64,000 nucleotides of DNA from Onchocerca volvulus (GCA_000499405.2 HG738137.1:19182603-19246602); one strand, 5' to 3'; numbered from the stretch's first letter, positions 26,152-39,672 are shown. Program-made: numbers and translations. Notes: generated by a model not told the origin, from the letters alone.

Positions 26152-27957
26152 TGACGAAATGAACCCAAACAGGTGTTCGAATCAATTTGAACATCGATGA
26201 AGAAATAAATCCAAATGGAGACTCATTCATCATGCATCTTGAGCAATTTTGTACTCGTGAATTCTATGGCGTATGATCAGATTTTTTTTTTAAGTCGAAT
26301 ATGAATAAATTAGAACGATCATCAATTCTATCAATGGAAAACATTCTTATTAAAAGGATGTAGATTTCTTTCAAATTTTTATTTGTTTGGAAAGGAGATT
26401 GTCTCAAATCTTTTACGAAAATACTGTTATAATTAAATATCAAAAGATTTCTTAAGTGATTATTGCTGAGAAATTCACAAATACAAGAGACACACAAGGC
26501 GATCTTGATGCAGCTCTGATTTATTTGATCAAACTTTTAATTTAATTGTTACTGCATCAGTAGCTTTCTCTATCTTTTCTGCTTCTATCATCTGCTTCGC
26601 CTTAGAGAATCTCGCTATGATTTCACATTTTCGTTTTCATCGTTTTCTTTATTTATTGCTCATATGTGTTTTCTATAAAACATCATTACGTATCTTTCTT
26701 TCCGCTTCTTTTTTAGTTCATTTCTTATTATTTTGTTTTTCTCTTCAAATTGCAGTTTTCTCTTTGAAAAAAATCTTCTAGTCGTTGTGATTTCTTTTTT
26801 CAAATTTTTTCTACAAATAATTTCAAAATCTCCGCCGGATTTTTTTTTTTCATACGGTTTTGTTTCACATAAAGTTGTTGTCAGCTCAATATCAACTTTC
26901 TCAGTTGAAGATCCGAAGAATAAACAGAAGCTCTTTAATGTTTGTTGATTTTACATCCCGATGTTTCAAAGTGCTCATCACACTTTTCTTGTGTAGTTAA
27001 CTAAAGTCGTTAATTATGATTAGTGGAGTTTTAGCTTTTTTCAAATTAATTGTGTATCTTGTTCTCTTAATTTATCTGTCTCTTCACTTTTAGAGGAAGC
27101 TTTAAAAAATTTGAAAGATTTATGATACATTATTTGAAGTTCATTTATTTATTTATTTCCCTGCCAGTTTGTGTATAGATATGTTAAGACATCATAATTA
27201 TGTCGTATGCCTTCACAACGAACTCTTCGATTTGGAAATTAAAACTTCTTCTGTTTTCTGTATTGCATTTAAATCTTGCATATCAGTCAGTGATTAAAAT
27301 AATATTTCAGTTTTAGCTGTCGGGAATAATCTGTTTTCAGATTCGAAATTCCTATAAAATTATCATTCTAGTGTCTTCAATAATCTTTGTGACATAGCGT
27401 TCGCAAGACTGCAAGGGAAAGAGGAATTCCAATAACTGTTCTAGGAATATCAACTATTTTATTAACTTAATATATTATTGGACTTGTAATTCACCAAACA
27501 TCACAGCATTTCACAGCATGATAGATGTAAATTGCATATTTTTTTTTAATTTTAATTTGGAGAATTGAAATGAAGCATTTATAAAAAGTGACAGAATTAA
27601 TCGTAGCTTCATTGTTTTCTTTAGTCAAAGCTTCACAGGTCATTACAGGTTGTTCTTTATATCAAATGGGAATTCTGAAAGACGTTGCAAGTACCATCTC
27701 TCTTACTCTTTATATGATTCAATATATTGAGTTTGTGAATCTCTTTGTCTGTTATTTGAGCATTTTTTATAGTAGGCACCAAGTTATCTGTTTTGGTTTT
27801 CTATAATCTGGCATCATCTCTTCTTATCAATTTCCCGTAGAAAGATATGCAGCTCAAACTATTTTGCTTATTTTGATATCAGTGAAAATGTTGGAATGTC
27901 ATTTATAATCTTGATTGGTAGCAGCTGATTAATTTAACGTCCCTTAACTTGCAGTCA
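26152..27957. other. 3' UTR and intergenic
   Basis: It contains the transporter's AATAAA (26204-26209) and then AT-rich sequence with no gene resemblance. A TTAACTTGCAG acceptor-like site ends three bases before the ATG of the next gene. Confidence 0.5.
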
Positions 27958-30900
27958 ATGATTAGCTACTCAAACGTTCAACAGCCGTCATCGATGCTGT
28001 CAACTTCAGAATTCGATGATTCACGGGAAGAGTTTAGACAAGCGCAATGCTGTGTACATGGTCGACCATGCACTATGGCATCAAAGCTGTCACAAGTCCT
28101 ATTTTTCGTAATATTAAAGTTAATAGTCTATGAAAAGAGATGATCGATGACATCCAAATTATTTCTGTACCTCGTTCTTTTCACTTCAAAGTCTGAATCA
28201 GAAATTCTAAAGCAGTTATTCATGTTTTGCAAGTTTTCTGCTTGAAATTTATGTCAGTTTTGATCAAGAAATCATTTTTTCGCTGAAGTTGCATTTTGTC
28301 ACAAAATCCATCTGCATATCTTAAAACTTTAAATATTGAGGAAGAGTTCAGGAAAAGAAGGAAGCTGACCGTGACTCCTTATCAGGTTCATATAGTTTGA
28401 TAGATTCTGGTCGCAGAAATCTTTCTAAGAAATCTGAGCCACATATCTATGATGATATCTCGTACAATCTGGGCAGAAAGGTTGAACGTGAAGGTATTCA
28501 CCATTTCTCAAAAATTGACTTTTGTCGGCAAAATTTAGATATCTTTAATAGTTAATCTTGTATTCATCGCTAGTATCATGGAAATTAAATGTACTGAAGT
28601 TGTTGTTAGGAAGTATTTTCGAATTTATCAGATAGAATAAATTTATGAAGAAGCACAGAGATGGAAAAGTCAGATTTCCTGGTAAGACACAGGTATTTGA
28701 AACAATTTTGTAATTTCGGTATTATTTATCCATTTCCAGCGCAAGAATCTAGAATTCTTGAAATGTGAATAGATTCCTTATTTTAATTGCCCTTATTTTT
28801 CAAACAAATACCATTGATTATAGCACTGGATATTCCAATATGTAAATGGAATTTCCGTAGACCTCATTCATCGAGTTCTATTCTCAGTTTTGAACCTGTT
28901 GCAAGTGTGGCTGAAATTGAAAGTGCAGAACTGCTGAGTATTCCTACTAAAGATAAAGTATACTGTTATTATTGTTCATTCTACTTTTTCCAGTTTTCTG
29001 AATCTTTAACCAAATCTTCAAAATGTTCAATTATTCAACTTTTTAATTTTAGAACCAAATTTTTAGTTTTAGAGGAATCTTCATATCTTATTCTTCATAT
29101 TCTTAACATTAATTATTGAAAAAAAAAAAACTTTAGAGATCCGATAGATAATGTTTTTATGACGTGTCTTTTTTCAAAGTGAACTGTTAGTTATCATATG
29201 AAAATTGAATTAATTTTATTTTTTCTCGATAATCATACTTCTATCATGTCTTATCATAAAGCACTGCAGCATATTCGACGTAAAATGGAACGTCTATCTC
29301 GGTCTCGAACTCTGGATGCACCATCCTTAATGAAGCAGCGAATCTTCCCAAAAGAAAAATATAACGAATATGAAATGATGCATCCGTGAGCTTTTCAATT
29401 ACTAACTTTTCGTGAAGCGTTTCTCATTACCAACTCGATGATAAGTATTGCTGCTTTGCAAAATAACTTTGCTGCATTTTCTTGAATTGACTTCACATCA
29501 CAAATATGCTCTACTTCAGGACGGATTCTAGTATCATTCTGGCACCGATGTCCGCAGAAGAGGTATTATGGACAGCACGGGCATACTGTTCCGTAGAAGT
29601 GCCACCATCAGTAGAAGCCTACATTGGAATAATGACCGCAAAGCGAGCTGAGGAATATGTTATCAAGCCCGCTTCATTCAAACTGTATCATATGGTATGA
29701 TCTATGGATTTCTTTCTTCTGCAATATCATGTTATAAGAAAATTAAACTAACCTGATCAATTAGATTAATTTATTCTTGTCTAAATTATTTCAGTTGCCA
29801 AAAATTGAATCATTAAACAACGTATTACCATCACTTGGTCTTTATATTATCTACCGGAGCAGTACAGGTCGCACATAGTATGACTTTATATTGTTTTCAT
29901 ATGTAAACAAATTAATATGCTTCCAAAAAATTTTTTAAATTTATATACATTTGAGCACTATTAACAACAACAGCACTATTAACAGCAGCAGTCTTCGGGG
30001 AAATAGTGCAATCAAAACCAACTATATCAATTCTACAATTTAAAAGAATTTGATTTTTGACTGAAATTCGCATTATAGTACATTTAGAGCGTAATTAATG
30101 AATGGGCTCCATAACTGAGCTTAGCTATACTACTTCCAGAAGATTTCATTTATCATTTTTCAGATGGATTATTAAAAGATTTCTTATTAAACAGATATTA
30201 ATTAATTAAAATATTACTGATCAGCTAAAAATAGGATTTAATAAAGAATATCTAAAAGGGTATCATCAAATCTATATTGATATTTCATTGTGGAAATTAT
30301 TGGGAATTGGTTTATAAGTATCCAAATTTTTAAACTATACTTAATTTAGATTGTTAAAAATTCTTTTAGTCATTATCCAATCAGACAATATAAGCAACAT
30401 TTGGATTATTCAAAGAGAAGATCCAAAGTTATGCTTAATAATCTCCAGGTTAGTTGTTTCCAGCGAGGAATTTGCAATCATAGTTCTTTGCCATTTTTAT
30501 GAAAAAAAAAAAAAAAAAAAAACGTTAGTTTAAGTAATAATTTGAAAAAAGTTCAAGAAGATCAAAAATACAAAGACTGAAAGACAATTTTGATCAAGTT
30601 AATAATTTTTGCCAATCCCTTGCTAATTCTAGCTACATTTTGAATTTCAATTAGAAAAGCTTTGCTATATTTTCTATCGAAACAAAATAAGGATATGACG
30701 CTTTTCTTCTTTTATTTCCAGTGCTAAATACTTTTTCTTAATCACGAAACTATAAACATTGCGTTTTTTTCTATGTGAAGCTATTGCAAAACGATAAGCT
30801 TCATCACGAAGCAATTGTAAATAAAGCATGATCTATTCCTGTAATTGTCAGTTGAATTTTCCTGCCTTTTCCGTTTTTTGAAATCTCAATTCATTTATTT

Positions 30901-31168
30901 ACTAAATATTATATCGATTGTTTTTTTTTTTTAATTAAAAAATACTATTTGATTTTATTGTAAAACTTCAAAAATGGTGGCTGTGCAGGTAGATTACGGT
31001 GATCCATTGGCGCCATGGTTTTTCAATTTGGATGCATTGGTCAGCTATTACAACATTTATGTACATTTACATGAAGTGGATGGCGCATGTGTCGCAGATA
31101 TATTTCCGGTTAATGGAATGCAGCACGGCACTACGTCACATCAATACGTAGCATCTGTATTCGACTGA
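27958..31168 (+). CDS. SH2-like domain adaptor protein with atypical (Arg-less) SH2
   Basis: Eight exons: 27958-28095, 28352-28493, 28824-28957, 29270-29385, 29520-29694, 29795-29877, 30370-30448 and 30989-31168, giving 348 residues with all phases consistent. CTTGCAG three bases before ATG suggests spliced-leader addition; AATAAA is at 31242. The N-terminal ~185 residues are hydrophilic with tyrosine motifs (IYDDI, YNEYEMM) that could be kinase substrates. The C-terminal half resembles an SH2 fold: YIGIMTAKRAEEYV (helix A), PASFKLYH (strand B), GLYIIYRSSTGRTYHYPI (strands C/D) and FFNLDALVSYY (helix B). The position of the invariant strand-B arginine of FLVR is Tyr233, while the strand-D histidine (His264) is kept. 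It is probably a cytosolic scaffold that does not bind phosphotyrosine in the usual way. The family call rests on pattern and is less certain than the gene structure. The acceptor before 29270 is weak. Confidence 0.68.
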
Positions 31169-33007
31169 TGTTACTCGAAAACGTATGAATCGCCGAATCG
31201 CTGTACTGTTTCATGTTTGTGAAGAAAAATGCAAAAGCTTAAATAAACCTATTTATCTAATATAAATTTTGATTAAGATTCATTCAACTAATGCTTATAT
31301 TCACGAATCGGAACTAATAGGTGATATGAAGATTGTTAGATTTACGAATAGCAACAATTCTGCTTTAGCAAACATCACCAAACATTAATTTCAAACTGAG
31401 AATAGCGGCCAAATTCTGAAATTTTATTAACAAAACTTTTCTGATATTAACCCATTTTTTATTATATTTTGCTATTATTTCATGCCTCAAATTTGAGTCT
31501 GTTCATCCAAAGATTGCTATTGAATCATAGATTAAATTCACAGATTTCGTACTTATGCCTATTTCCTTCTGTATTTACACCCTATTTTAAAATGAATCCC
31601 CACAAAAGTTATCAAAGTCAAAAAATATCTCTGATTTTCGGGAATTGTAATATTTCGATCCTCATCTTTATAAACTATGTTCTAACTAATATAAGATTCA
31701 AAGCCACTGGTATAGTATAGAACAAATGAAGTATTAGATTCCCATCCAGAAATCTGTAAGACTGAATAAATTGTTCTCAGCTTAAAGTTTTTCCAGAACT
31801 GAACCAAAATATGATTTTAAATTTATGTGAACAAACTCTATAAGAAGGAAATCTTTTCATGCCGAGTCGATAAAAGAAATCTTGTCAAATTTTGTATTTC
31901 TGATTTACTGTAATAATCATTTTCGTCTTCGTATTTGCAAACAGGTTTACTATAAGTTCGGAAACTGCTTCAGTCGCTATTAATTTCAGTTATTTTTATT
32001 TCCGAACAGTTTAAATTGATATTTTTCCCAGAAGACCAGAAATTACTTACAATAAAATACAATGAGATAGTTTTGAAATCTAGGTTCTTTCCTAATCCAT
32101 TCGCGCGATCAATTCACAGAGATCATCTAAAAAAATCCAGTAAAAGAAAATTCTCACTCTGTCTAATCACAGAGAAATTTTTTTGATTTTTTTAAACGAT
32201 TTTATATTTTCTCATTTATAAAAATAATATGCAATTTTTATTTATCAGACAAAATTTATATAAGAAATGTATTATAGTTATATTAATGAATGTAATAAAG
32301 TAAATGATAAACAGAGAAATAATAATCACCAAAGCATAGCATAAAACATAATTATTACAAACGTTTGATACTGTACAACTGACGAAGTAAGGTAATTAAT
32401 TCAATTTTCATTTTTTTTGCCATATTATTCAATATGCTTTTCATTTATGTCAGCAATTCCCTTTGCAAAGTATCTTTCCTTCGTTGAACTAAAAGCCTTT
32501 ACGTTCTACGAAGCATTAAGAAACAAATCGACAATAAAAATTTCATGAAGCATGGGACGATCATATGCAGAAACCTCAAACAGAGTAATACAAATTTCGA
32601 AATTTTATCAGAATTTAATCTGTGTTTAGACATTTGCTTATACGATCATAACAAAAACATTTTTTTGGAAAAGGAACCAGCATTATATCTGAAATGAATG
32701 GTATATTTTATTTTTGGAATCCATCAAGCTCTTAATCTGATTTTAACATCGTTTTTAATAGAGAAGATCATATATTAGTGATAGCAGCCAGTCGGGATGC
32801 AAATTTTTTTGACGACATAGAAATGACGTAGTTTGCAATCTGCCTATTAAAGTAAAAGAGAAGTTTAGAGAAAAGCAGCAATGTACAAAAAAAATATCAA
32901 TAAGGCCAAAGATCTGTGTAAAAGTGTAAAAGTCAATAGTGAATTGAGTTTTTGATGACATGGTAAGTAGATTATCAAGTTTTTTTTTTTTTTTTTTTGG
33001 AAAAAAA
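31169..33007. other. Intergenic
   Basis: It contains AATAAA for the SH2-like gene and AT-rich sequence. A weakly coding-like plus-strand stretch at about 32760-32960 is interrupted by stops and could belong to the bacterial insertion that follows. A T run lies at about 32981-32998. Confidence 0.4.
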
Positions 33008-33470
33008 TGCTTCGCAACAGTCTTGTTCTTTTACAGTTTCGAAAGCAAATTGCGTTTTAATATTTGTTAACCAAATTCGTACGAAAATAAGAGTAGTGTA
33101 TAAGAATCCTGAAACTACCACAGGTAGGAATGCATTGAAATTTTATGCTTGATACAAGAAAGGTGATGTAATAAAGGATAAGGAAAATATTAAGGTAGTG
33201 AAATGAGAGTTAAAGTTGTGAAGAATAAAGTCGCTCCTTCGTTTAGAGAAGCAAAATCTGACATAATGTACGATGAGGGTACATCAAGACTTGGGGAAAT
33301 GATTGATATTTGAACAAAACTTGGTATGTTCAAAAAACTGGCGCTTACTATTCATACAATAATACACGCCTTGGACAAGGGAAGGAAAATGTAAAAAATT
33401 ATCTCAAAACAAATAAGGAAGTTACAAATGAAACAGTAACCAAAATCAGGGATTTATTTAGAAATTTAGG
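33008..33470 (+). pseudogene. recA: Decayed bacterial (Wolbachia-type) recA fragment in the nuclear genome
   Basis: The plus strand translates, with frame changes, to the C-terminal third of bacterial Rec[30 protein letters not shown], then [23 protein letters not shown], and a final [20 protein letters not shown] in another frame. RecA is the bacterial recombinase; this copy cannot be functional. Breaks seen: a stop and deletion after KFYA, a frame loss before [11 protein letters not shown] replacing a glycine codon after MIDI, and a later frameshift. No spliceable host reading frame exists. NxETTTGGNALKFYAS and VKVVKNKxAxPF are hallmark RecA segments. Assignment to Wolbachia is inferred from AT-rich codons and the filarial context. 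Confidence 0.88.
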
Positions 33471-34330
33471 TGATCTATTACGGTAGAAGAAGAAAGTGAG
33501 CAAGTTTTAGAAAAATCTAGTTTAAACCATTCACAAAAGTAAATGGGTTTACAAAGATGGCAAAAAAGTGAAGAGATGAAATATAAAGTAGAAAATGACC
33601 TTATCCAAAAAAAACTCTTTTTTCTACTTATTTTCAATGCTTTCTTTACCAACTAATGCAAGCTTCCATTTGTGCTTATCTTTTTTTTGCTTCATTCAGT
33701 CAAGTACTAGGTTCAAAAACTTGAATTGGCCACACTTTTCTTCACCTCTTCGAATGACTTATATAGATATCTTAATAATCTTAAAACTCGCATTACAGCT
33801 TCAACAAAAATTTTTTTCAAAAGCATTAATTAGGTCTTTAGTGCGCCTTTCATCTGTTCACCAATTATCTTACATGCAAACTGCGGTCATCGCAATTTAG
33901 CAAGTACTCTCTTATGATTCATTTAATATCTTAGAATTTGCATGATTCTCTTGGCTTTTCACGCCAAAAAGATCCAGTAAATGCCCCTCCCGTTTTAATG
34001 ACTTTAGCAGTTGGTGAGGTTTTCATATTTTTGGATCTCCTTTCTTTACAGTCTTGCTTAGTTCAGTACATTTTTTCTCTAACTCATCAAAGCTGGCTCA
34101 ATTTTAAGCAATGAAAAATGACAGCAAATTTACTTAAAATGAAAGTGTCTTGAGTAGCAAACAAATAAATTACCAGTAGATAGCACATAAAGCATGATAC
34201 TAAAGCAATACAGGTTAGGAGAACAATGATTTTCAGCAAATTTCGAAAAAGATCATGAACTTGCATTTCACAATGATTTCGAAACTCGAAAATCAAATTC
34301 AAGGAGAAAATTGTTATAAGAAACAATACG
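33471..34330 (-). pseudogene. Decayed coding-like stretch next to recA relic
   Basis: On the minus strand, 34326-34090 is open and encodes a membrane helix (LLKIIVLLTCIALVSCFMCY and more). About 34065-34005 reads DELEKKCTELSKTVKKGDPK in a second frame. About 34000-33915 reads TSPTAKVIKTGGAFTGSFWR to CKF and a stop in a third frame. Lysine-rich pieces continue toward 33600. The three segments follow one another in order with small frame shifts, as expected for one decayed gene, possibly from the same bacterial insertion. No family was recognised. Splicing does not restore the frame. Confidence 0.4.
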
Positions 34331-34515
34331 TCAAGAAGGCTTTCAATTTCGCTATTAGAACATAGCGCGGAATCATGCTGACATAAAACTTCACTAAAAT
34401 TAAAAAACTAAATGTGCGATAGGATGATTTGTCGATCAGCTTCTTCAATGATAAGACGTGCAAATATCTTAACAATGAAATTAACAATAATATACAGCAA
34501 CCATACTACGAAGAA

Positions 34516-37500
34516 TCAGGAATTAGAAAGCATTGCCCGTTCTAGAGTAAAGTAATAACAGTAATCACGATCCAATTGCTCAGAATCACACTTCTTTAAT
34601 TCCGGTAACATCTCCAACTAAAATAATTCCTTTTAAACTCATGCCTCAACGTTAATATTCACGGATACTCACAAATTTAATTTAAGAACATATTGTTATA
34701 AATGCAGATAATCTTCTACAATGTCCTTTAAATATTTTACATTATATAGTAAATACGGAAGTTGGATAAAGTTAAGATATAATGATATGTACGCCAGGAA
34801 AGTACTATCTGAACTAGACTACAGTGGGCCATTACATCTCAATCAGGACGCGAAGATATTTTTAATGATAAATCTATAAACCATAGAAAAACATAATAAA
34901 AATGAGATTATAAAAATCAAACCAAAAGTTATCAGAAAATTCAAATAAAATCAAAAGGATAAGAAAATATTCCAAGGAATTCTCAACAAAAACTTGGATA
35001 TTTCCTATTACATTCATAAACATCTTACCTTATTTTTAATTAAGGTACTTTCCACCTGAGGGTTCAGTCTGAAGGGAACATCTTCCACACCTCGTTTCAC
35101 ACCCGCTTTTATAGTCAAAGCATTTGTTGTAATGTTGGTCTTCGTTTTGTCCAGTGTAGGATTGGAATGTCGGAAATCATCATTTCCGACGGATGGATAT
35201 AACACAGAAGTTGTACTGTAAAACAGTACGTTTCAAAATTATATTTCGGCTTGAAACTTAATAAAAAAAAAAAAAAAAAAAAACTTTTTTTCTGAACTAG
35301 AACTAATAAGAGTTATTAAGTGAAAGAGAAAGAAAAATGAAAGCGAAGAGAGTACTGTTAAAAAAATATAATAATAAATGGCTGGAATTGACTCTAAATT
35401 CATAGATTTTTCAACGAACGAAGTTATTTTGAAAATTCAAATATTTGAAACTTTGAACTTGCTAAAAATAGATTCAAAAAAAAAAAAAAAATACCGAACT
35501 GATAACAACTTACGATCTGCTACGAGGTATTGTAATGCCAAATGATGATGGAATTACAATGTGTTTGAAACATATCAAAATACCGTCTACCTCACTGAAA
35601 TCAAAAAATCGAAATAGAAAAATTTGGACTTCTAGCATGATTCACATGGTGTATGCATGATATATTAAAACTAATAGAAATTACAATGTAATGAGATATT
35701 TATTGAATAGACTAATAAAATAGATAGAAATAAGGAATTTGAGCTCCTATTCCAAAATCTACGGTCCTACACAACTATACCTCCACAATATGTAGTCAAA
35801 TTTGTGTAATAAAGATTTGTATAATAATAAAGATTTTGTGTAATAAAGATTTGTTTTATTTAGTCTAATAAAGATTTTTTCTAAACAATAATATTGATAG
35901 ACTCATATTCCCAAAAAGCAACATCCATTGTCGCCTAAAAATGCTCGATTATTTATAATAAATTTAAATGAAGAATTAATGTTATGCCAACAATTTCTTA
36001 ATCAATCAAAACTCAAAGGATATTTCGTCAGTAGCCACTCATTCAAGCAGTGAATATTAGGTAAAAAACAAGATCAAAAATTTCTGAGTCATCTACCGAT
36101 AAACCTTGTTAAACAGTATAATTTCCTTCTAACGACATTTTCGAACATATTTTCGAAAACAGAGAAACAGTAAATAATCAAATATTAATCAAACCCAGCA
36201 GACGAATAATTCTTGGGTGGCTTTCTCATCTTACTTAACAAAATAATTTCTCCAATGGCATCAACAACAGCATCTCGAGCCACCGTGCGCACACAAAGAT
36301 ATCTTTTACGTAAAGCTTTTTCTTCTGGAAAATTTATGAATAAAAAAGCGAAGAAACAAAAATAGCGATTGATCAAACATTTCTAAAAATATGAAATATC
36401 TGAAAAAAAAAAAAAAAAAAAAAAAACCGAATAGTACCTACAGAAAAAGCATCATTTACTGTTTTACACTGCTCAGGAAAATTTTTTTGGTTCAATGCAA
36501 AAGTTCAAAACAGAGCCAAAATTCTGATAAATCATCTCTTTAACCTACTTGAAAGTAAGAAAAATCGACATTATAAAAATAGTAATAATAAACTAAAAGC
36601 CATTTTAAGAATACCTTTAAAAAAAATCGTACTGAACTAAATGTGGTGTTTCTGTATTATTAACTTACTTGAGTCTGCTGTATAATCAATGGCGATAAAA
36701 CCCATAGGAATAGGGTCGGAGTCCTTTACGGCACATAAATCAGTCACTACATGCGTACCAACCTCAAAAAAAGAACGTAAAAATTCAGTTCATCTATGAC
36801 ATATTAGATAAAAGCACGTAATACTTTCACGATACAAATATAAACTTCTGAATTAAAAAACTGAAAAAAAAAACCTTGTGGCCAAGTCGATTTTCAAGAG
36901 AATAATAAGAATTTTGAAAATTTTCCAGAACCACTAATGACAGAAACAAAAACCGTAGTCGAATATAAACTCCTATTTGGAATTTAAAATTTTGAAACAT
37001 ACTGTGTTTTGAGGAGTATCTCTGCTGATTGCCAAATATCGTACAGGTCGACTGAAAAAAGTGAATGAACTTTCCCTCCACAAATCGGCATCATTCTGCT
37101 CATCGAACGTCCTTGTAATCTGAAGTCAAATTGAGCAAAAATAACGTAAATTAAATGCGTAAAAAGTTTACGAAACAAAATCATAAAGGTAAAACGTCAC
37201 TGTTTAATGAATATCAAAACTTTCTAAAATGTAACTCATGGTATTTCCGTGAATAAAAATGAAAAAACGAACAAAGTTCATGATTTAAGTGCGAATTATG
37301 AATTTAGAATTAGAAAATCTAAAAGTTACCCAGATTTATTCGATGAAACTAATGTCTATGATTTAATCACGAATGTTAGTTTAAATCACGGATGTTACTT
37401 TTATCGAATGAATCTAGACAACTTTCAGATTTTTTAGTTCTAAAATACACAACGGGCATTTAAAGCATGAGCATATTCGTTTCTTTTTTAGGTTCAGTGA

Positions 37501-37872
37501 AAGATAGAACTAATCTACATGCGGTCCTAAAATATGCTTCATTGATTTAAACTAAATTTTAAAAAATGCAACTTGAATATTTTATCAAATCCATGTTATA
37601 AAGAATTGCAACGAGAGATTAATGATAACAAAAACTAAACTATTTCATGACAATCCGTTAGTAATAACTTGGCGCACAAATATAAAAATGGTTCATGTTT
37701 GCCTCTAATTTAAAGACAATGTATTAATTAAATGGAAAGCATGCAACTCACATACCGGAGTGAATCCGCGCGGACATCGATTTTTATCAGCAACGATAAT
37801 GACAGAAGTGATCGGATTAACATTGTTTTCATCACCCATATCTGAGGAACGCATCATTAACATCTCGCTCAT
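34516..37872 (-). CDS. mvb-12: ESCRT-I subunit MVB12 (multivesicular body protein 12)
   Basis: Seven exons on the minus strand: 37872-37756, 37119-37003, 36762-36669, 36324-36195, 35594-35514, 35215-35029 and 34617-34516. The sum is 828 nt, or 275 residues, close to the 273 of human MVB12A, with all phases consistent. MVB12 is the fourth subunit of ESCRT-I, which sorts ubiquitinated cargo into multivesicular bodies. The N-terminal MABP domain starts NPITSVIIVADKNRCPRGF, then DADLW, RYLAISRD, DPIPMGFIAIDYTAD, RYLCVRT, KPPKNYSSAGEVDG. After a basic Ser/Thr linker comes VEDVPFRLNPQ, matching the MVB12 segment VPFTLHPRF, and the last exon (LPELKKCDSEQLDRDY then YYFTLERAML) matches the C-terminal ESCRT-I-binding helix region. 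The acceptor before 36762 (TTTTGAG) is unusual but phase requires it. An AATAAAGATTT mini-repeat lies in an intron at about 35806-35880. Confidence 0.9.
35803..35880. repeat. Short taataaagattt tandem repeat in mvb-12 intron
   Basis: About four imperfect copies of taataaagattt with variable spacers lie within the 600-bp fourth intron of mvb-12. Confidence 0.55.
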
Positions 37873-39672
37873 CTTAATTATCCATTGTTTCTTGAGAAAA
37901 GATACATATGAGAAATGAAGAAATTTAAAAATTCCACATCAGATCCTCCGCCTTTCACGATCTATCAGAAGTAATCATGACTGTTTTAATGTCTTCAATG
38001 GTATTTCAAAAGCACAGTTACGCTTTAAAGTTATCAGGTCGTTACATCCAATTTACTCACAACCTAAACTGTCAAAAGGTCACGCTACGTGAAATCTATT
38101 TACCCCGTCCTTTGCGTCCCCTTGACCTCCTCATACAACGGTTACTTTGCTCTTGCATATTTCCACAAACTTCGTCACGTATTGGAACTGTGATGTGACC
38201 GCAGCCGTTCTGTCTTGGCTAAGATGAAAATTTAGTCCCACAATTACCGTCAATAGTGGTTGTTTACATTTATCATTCCATATGATGAGCCTATTGAAAT
38301 GAGAAATTTGGTGTTTCTGATTTCAGGTGAAATTAATTAATAGATGAAGTTAATTAGTTGATCCTCAGTTTTTTGCATTTGGACGAAGAATCTTTTTTAA
38401 GATTTTCTCGCAATTCAAATAATCAACAAGTATGCGCGAAATTAAATAGTTGTTATTTATAAGTACGAGAAATAATTATTAGAGGAAAAATATGCTTTTC
38501 ATAGCAATCAAGCATAGAGCTAATTGTAAACAACGAGTAACCGTGGTGACGCCGCTGTACTTTTCCTTTTCAAGCAAAAAGCTTCTTTTCCACATATTGA
38601 TGCAGCTTTCTGTTTATCAAATATCTCTTGTCTTATCAAATATCACTATCAGTGGATTCAAATTCCTCACTTACTTGAATTCACCCAAATCTGCCTTGAA
38701 GAGTTTTAATTATGAATAGATTTTGTTCTTGCAATAATCGTACTTCTACGCTTTCAGTAGAAAAGTAAAATTTAAGATAATAATTAATCAATAACAGTCA
38801 TATAAGAAATTCTGTCGATTTTATGATGATTTAAGATTGATATCATAAAAAAAAAATCGGTAAAAAAAGTTGCTAAGGATTGCACGATTTACAACTTTAG
38901 CTATCGCACTACTTTTTCATAAAATATCGAAAATCCTGATATAATTTTTTTTTTCCTGATCCAAAATATTCCACATGATGAATAGGAGATGAGGAAGTAG
39001 TTTTCATAAAGAACTTAAAGGGGTAGTAGTTTGATTAGTTGAAAAATAATAATTAAGTCAAAATATTAAAAAAGTTTTCCAAGAATAATAATTATATTTA
39101 GGAACTAAATTATGAAAGCAGTTCGTGCATCCTGAAACAGTAATGCTTATCTAAATATCAACTTTTCGAAATTGGAAAATTTTTGGAAATATTTATGCAT
39201 TAATGAAAGATTACTTCAATCACAACAATCAAAATCCATGACTTATTTTTGTAATTCATTTCATTCATTTATTTATATCATTCAACAGATACTTATATTA
39301 GTAGATTAATGTCAATCATGTACTTATCAGAATTATCACCAGGTTCTACGAGATTCAATTTACTAAGCGATCGCCTAGTATGTAATGTATAAAAGAGTGA
39401 TATTGAAGAAATCATTCAGTGAAATTTAGCTTAGTTTTGACAGATGAAACACAATTAGAAATATAAAATTAAACAAAATTAAATAAAGGTAAAAATATGA
39501 AGAAGATACATATGAATTAAAATAATGAAAATTCAATTTAATCGACACGTGCTATCGATATTATTCATTCATAATCAACCACTTTGGTTCATCTGTTCTT
39601 TCCTTCCGTTTTCTTAAAATTTCATGAATCATTACCGGAAAAAAAGTATAGCTTATTTGCCTTCGATTCTTG
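37873..39672. other. Upstream region of mvb-12 and intergenic
   Basis: A GC-richer block at about 38040-38200 contains several CACG/ACGT-type sites and is a likely promoter region for mvb-12. It is partly open on both strands but no exon could be assigned. The rest, 38220-39672, is AT-rich with no gene seen. Confidence 0.4.

Noticed and set aside
36989..37119. Apparent frameshift or 31-bp intron in mvb-12 exon 2
   Set aside because: Recounting the T run (six) shows the frame is continuous through DADLW and RYLAISRD; no error is needed.
37249..37437. Plus-strand open frame in mvb-12 intron 1
   Set aside because: It starts with GTG, has no splice sites or family resemblance, and contains a small internal duplication; probably chance.
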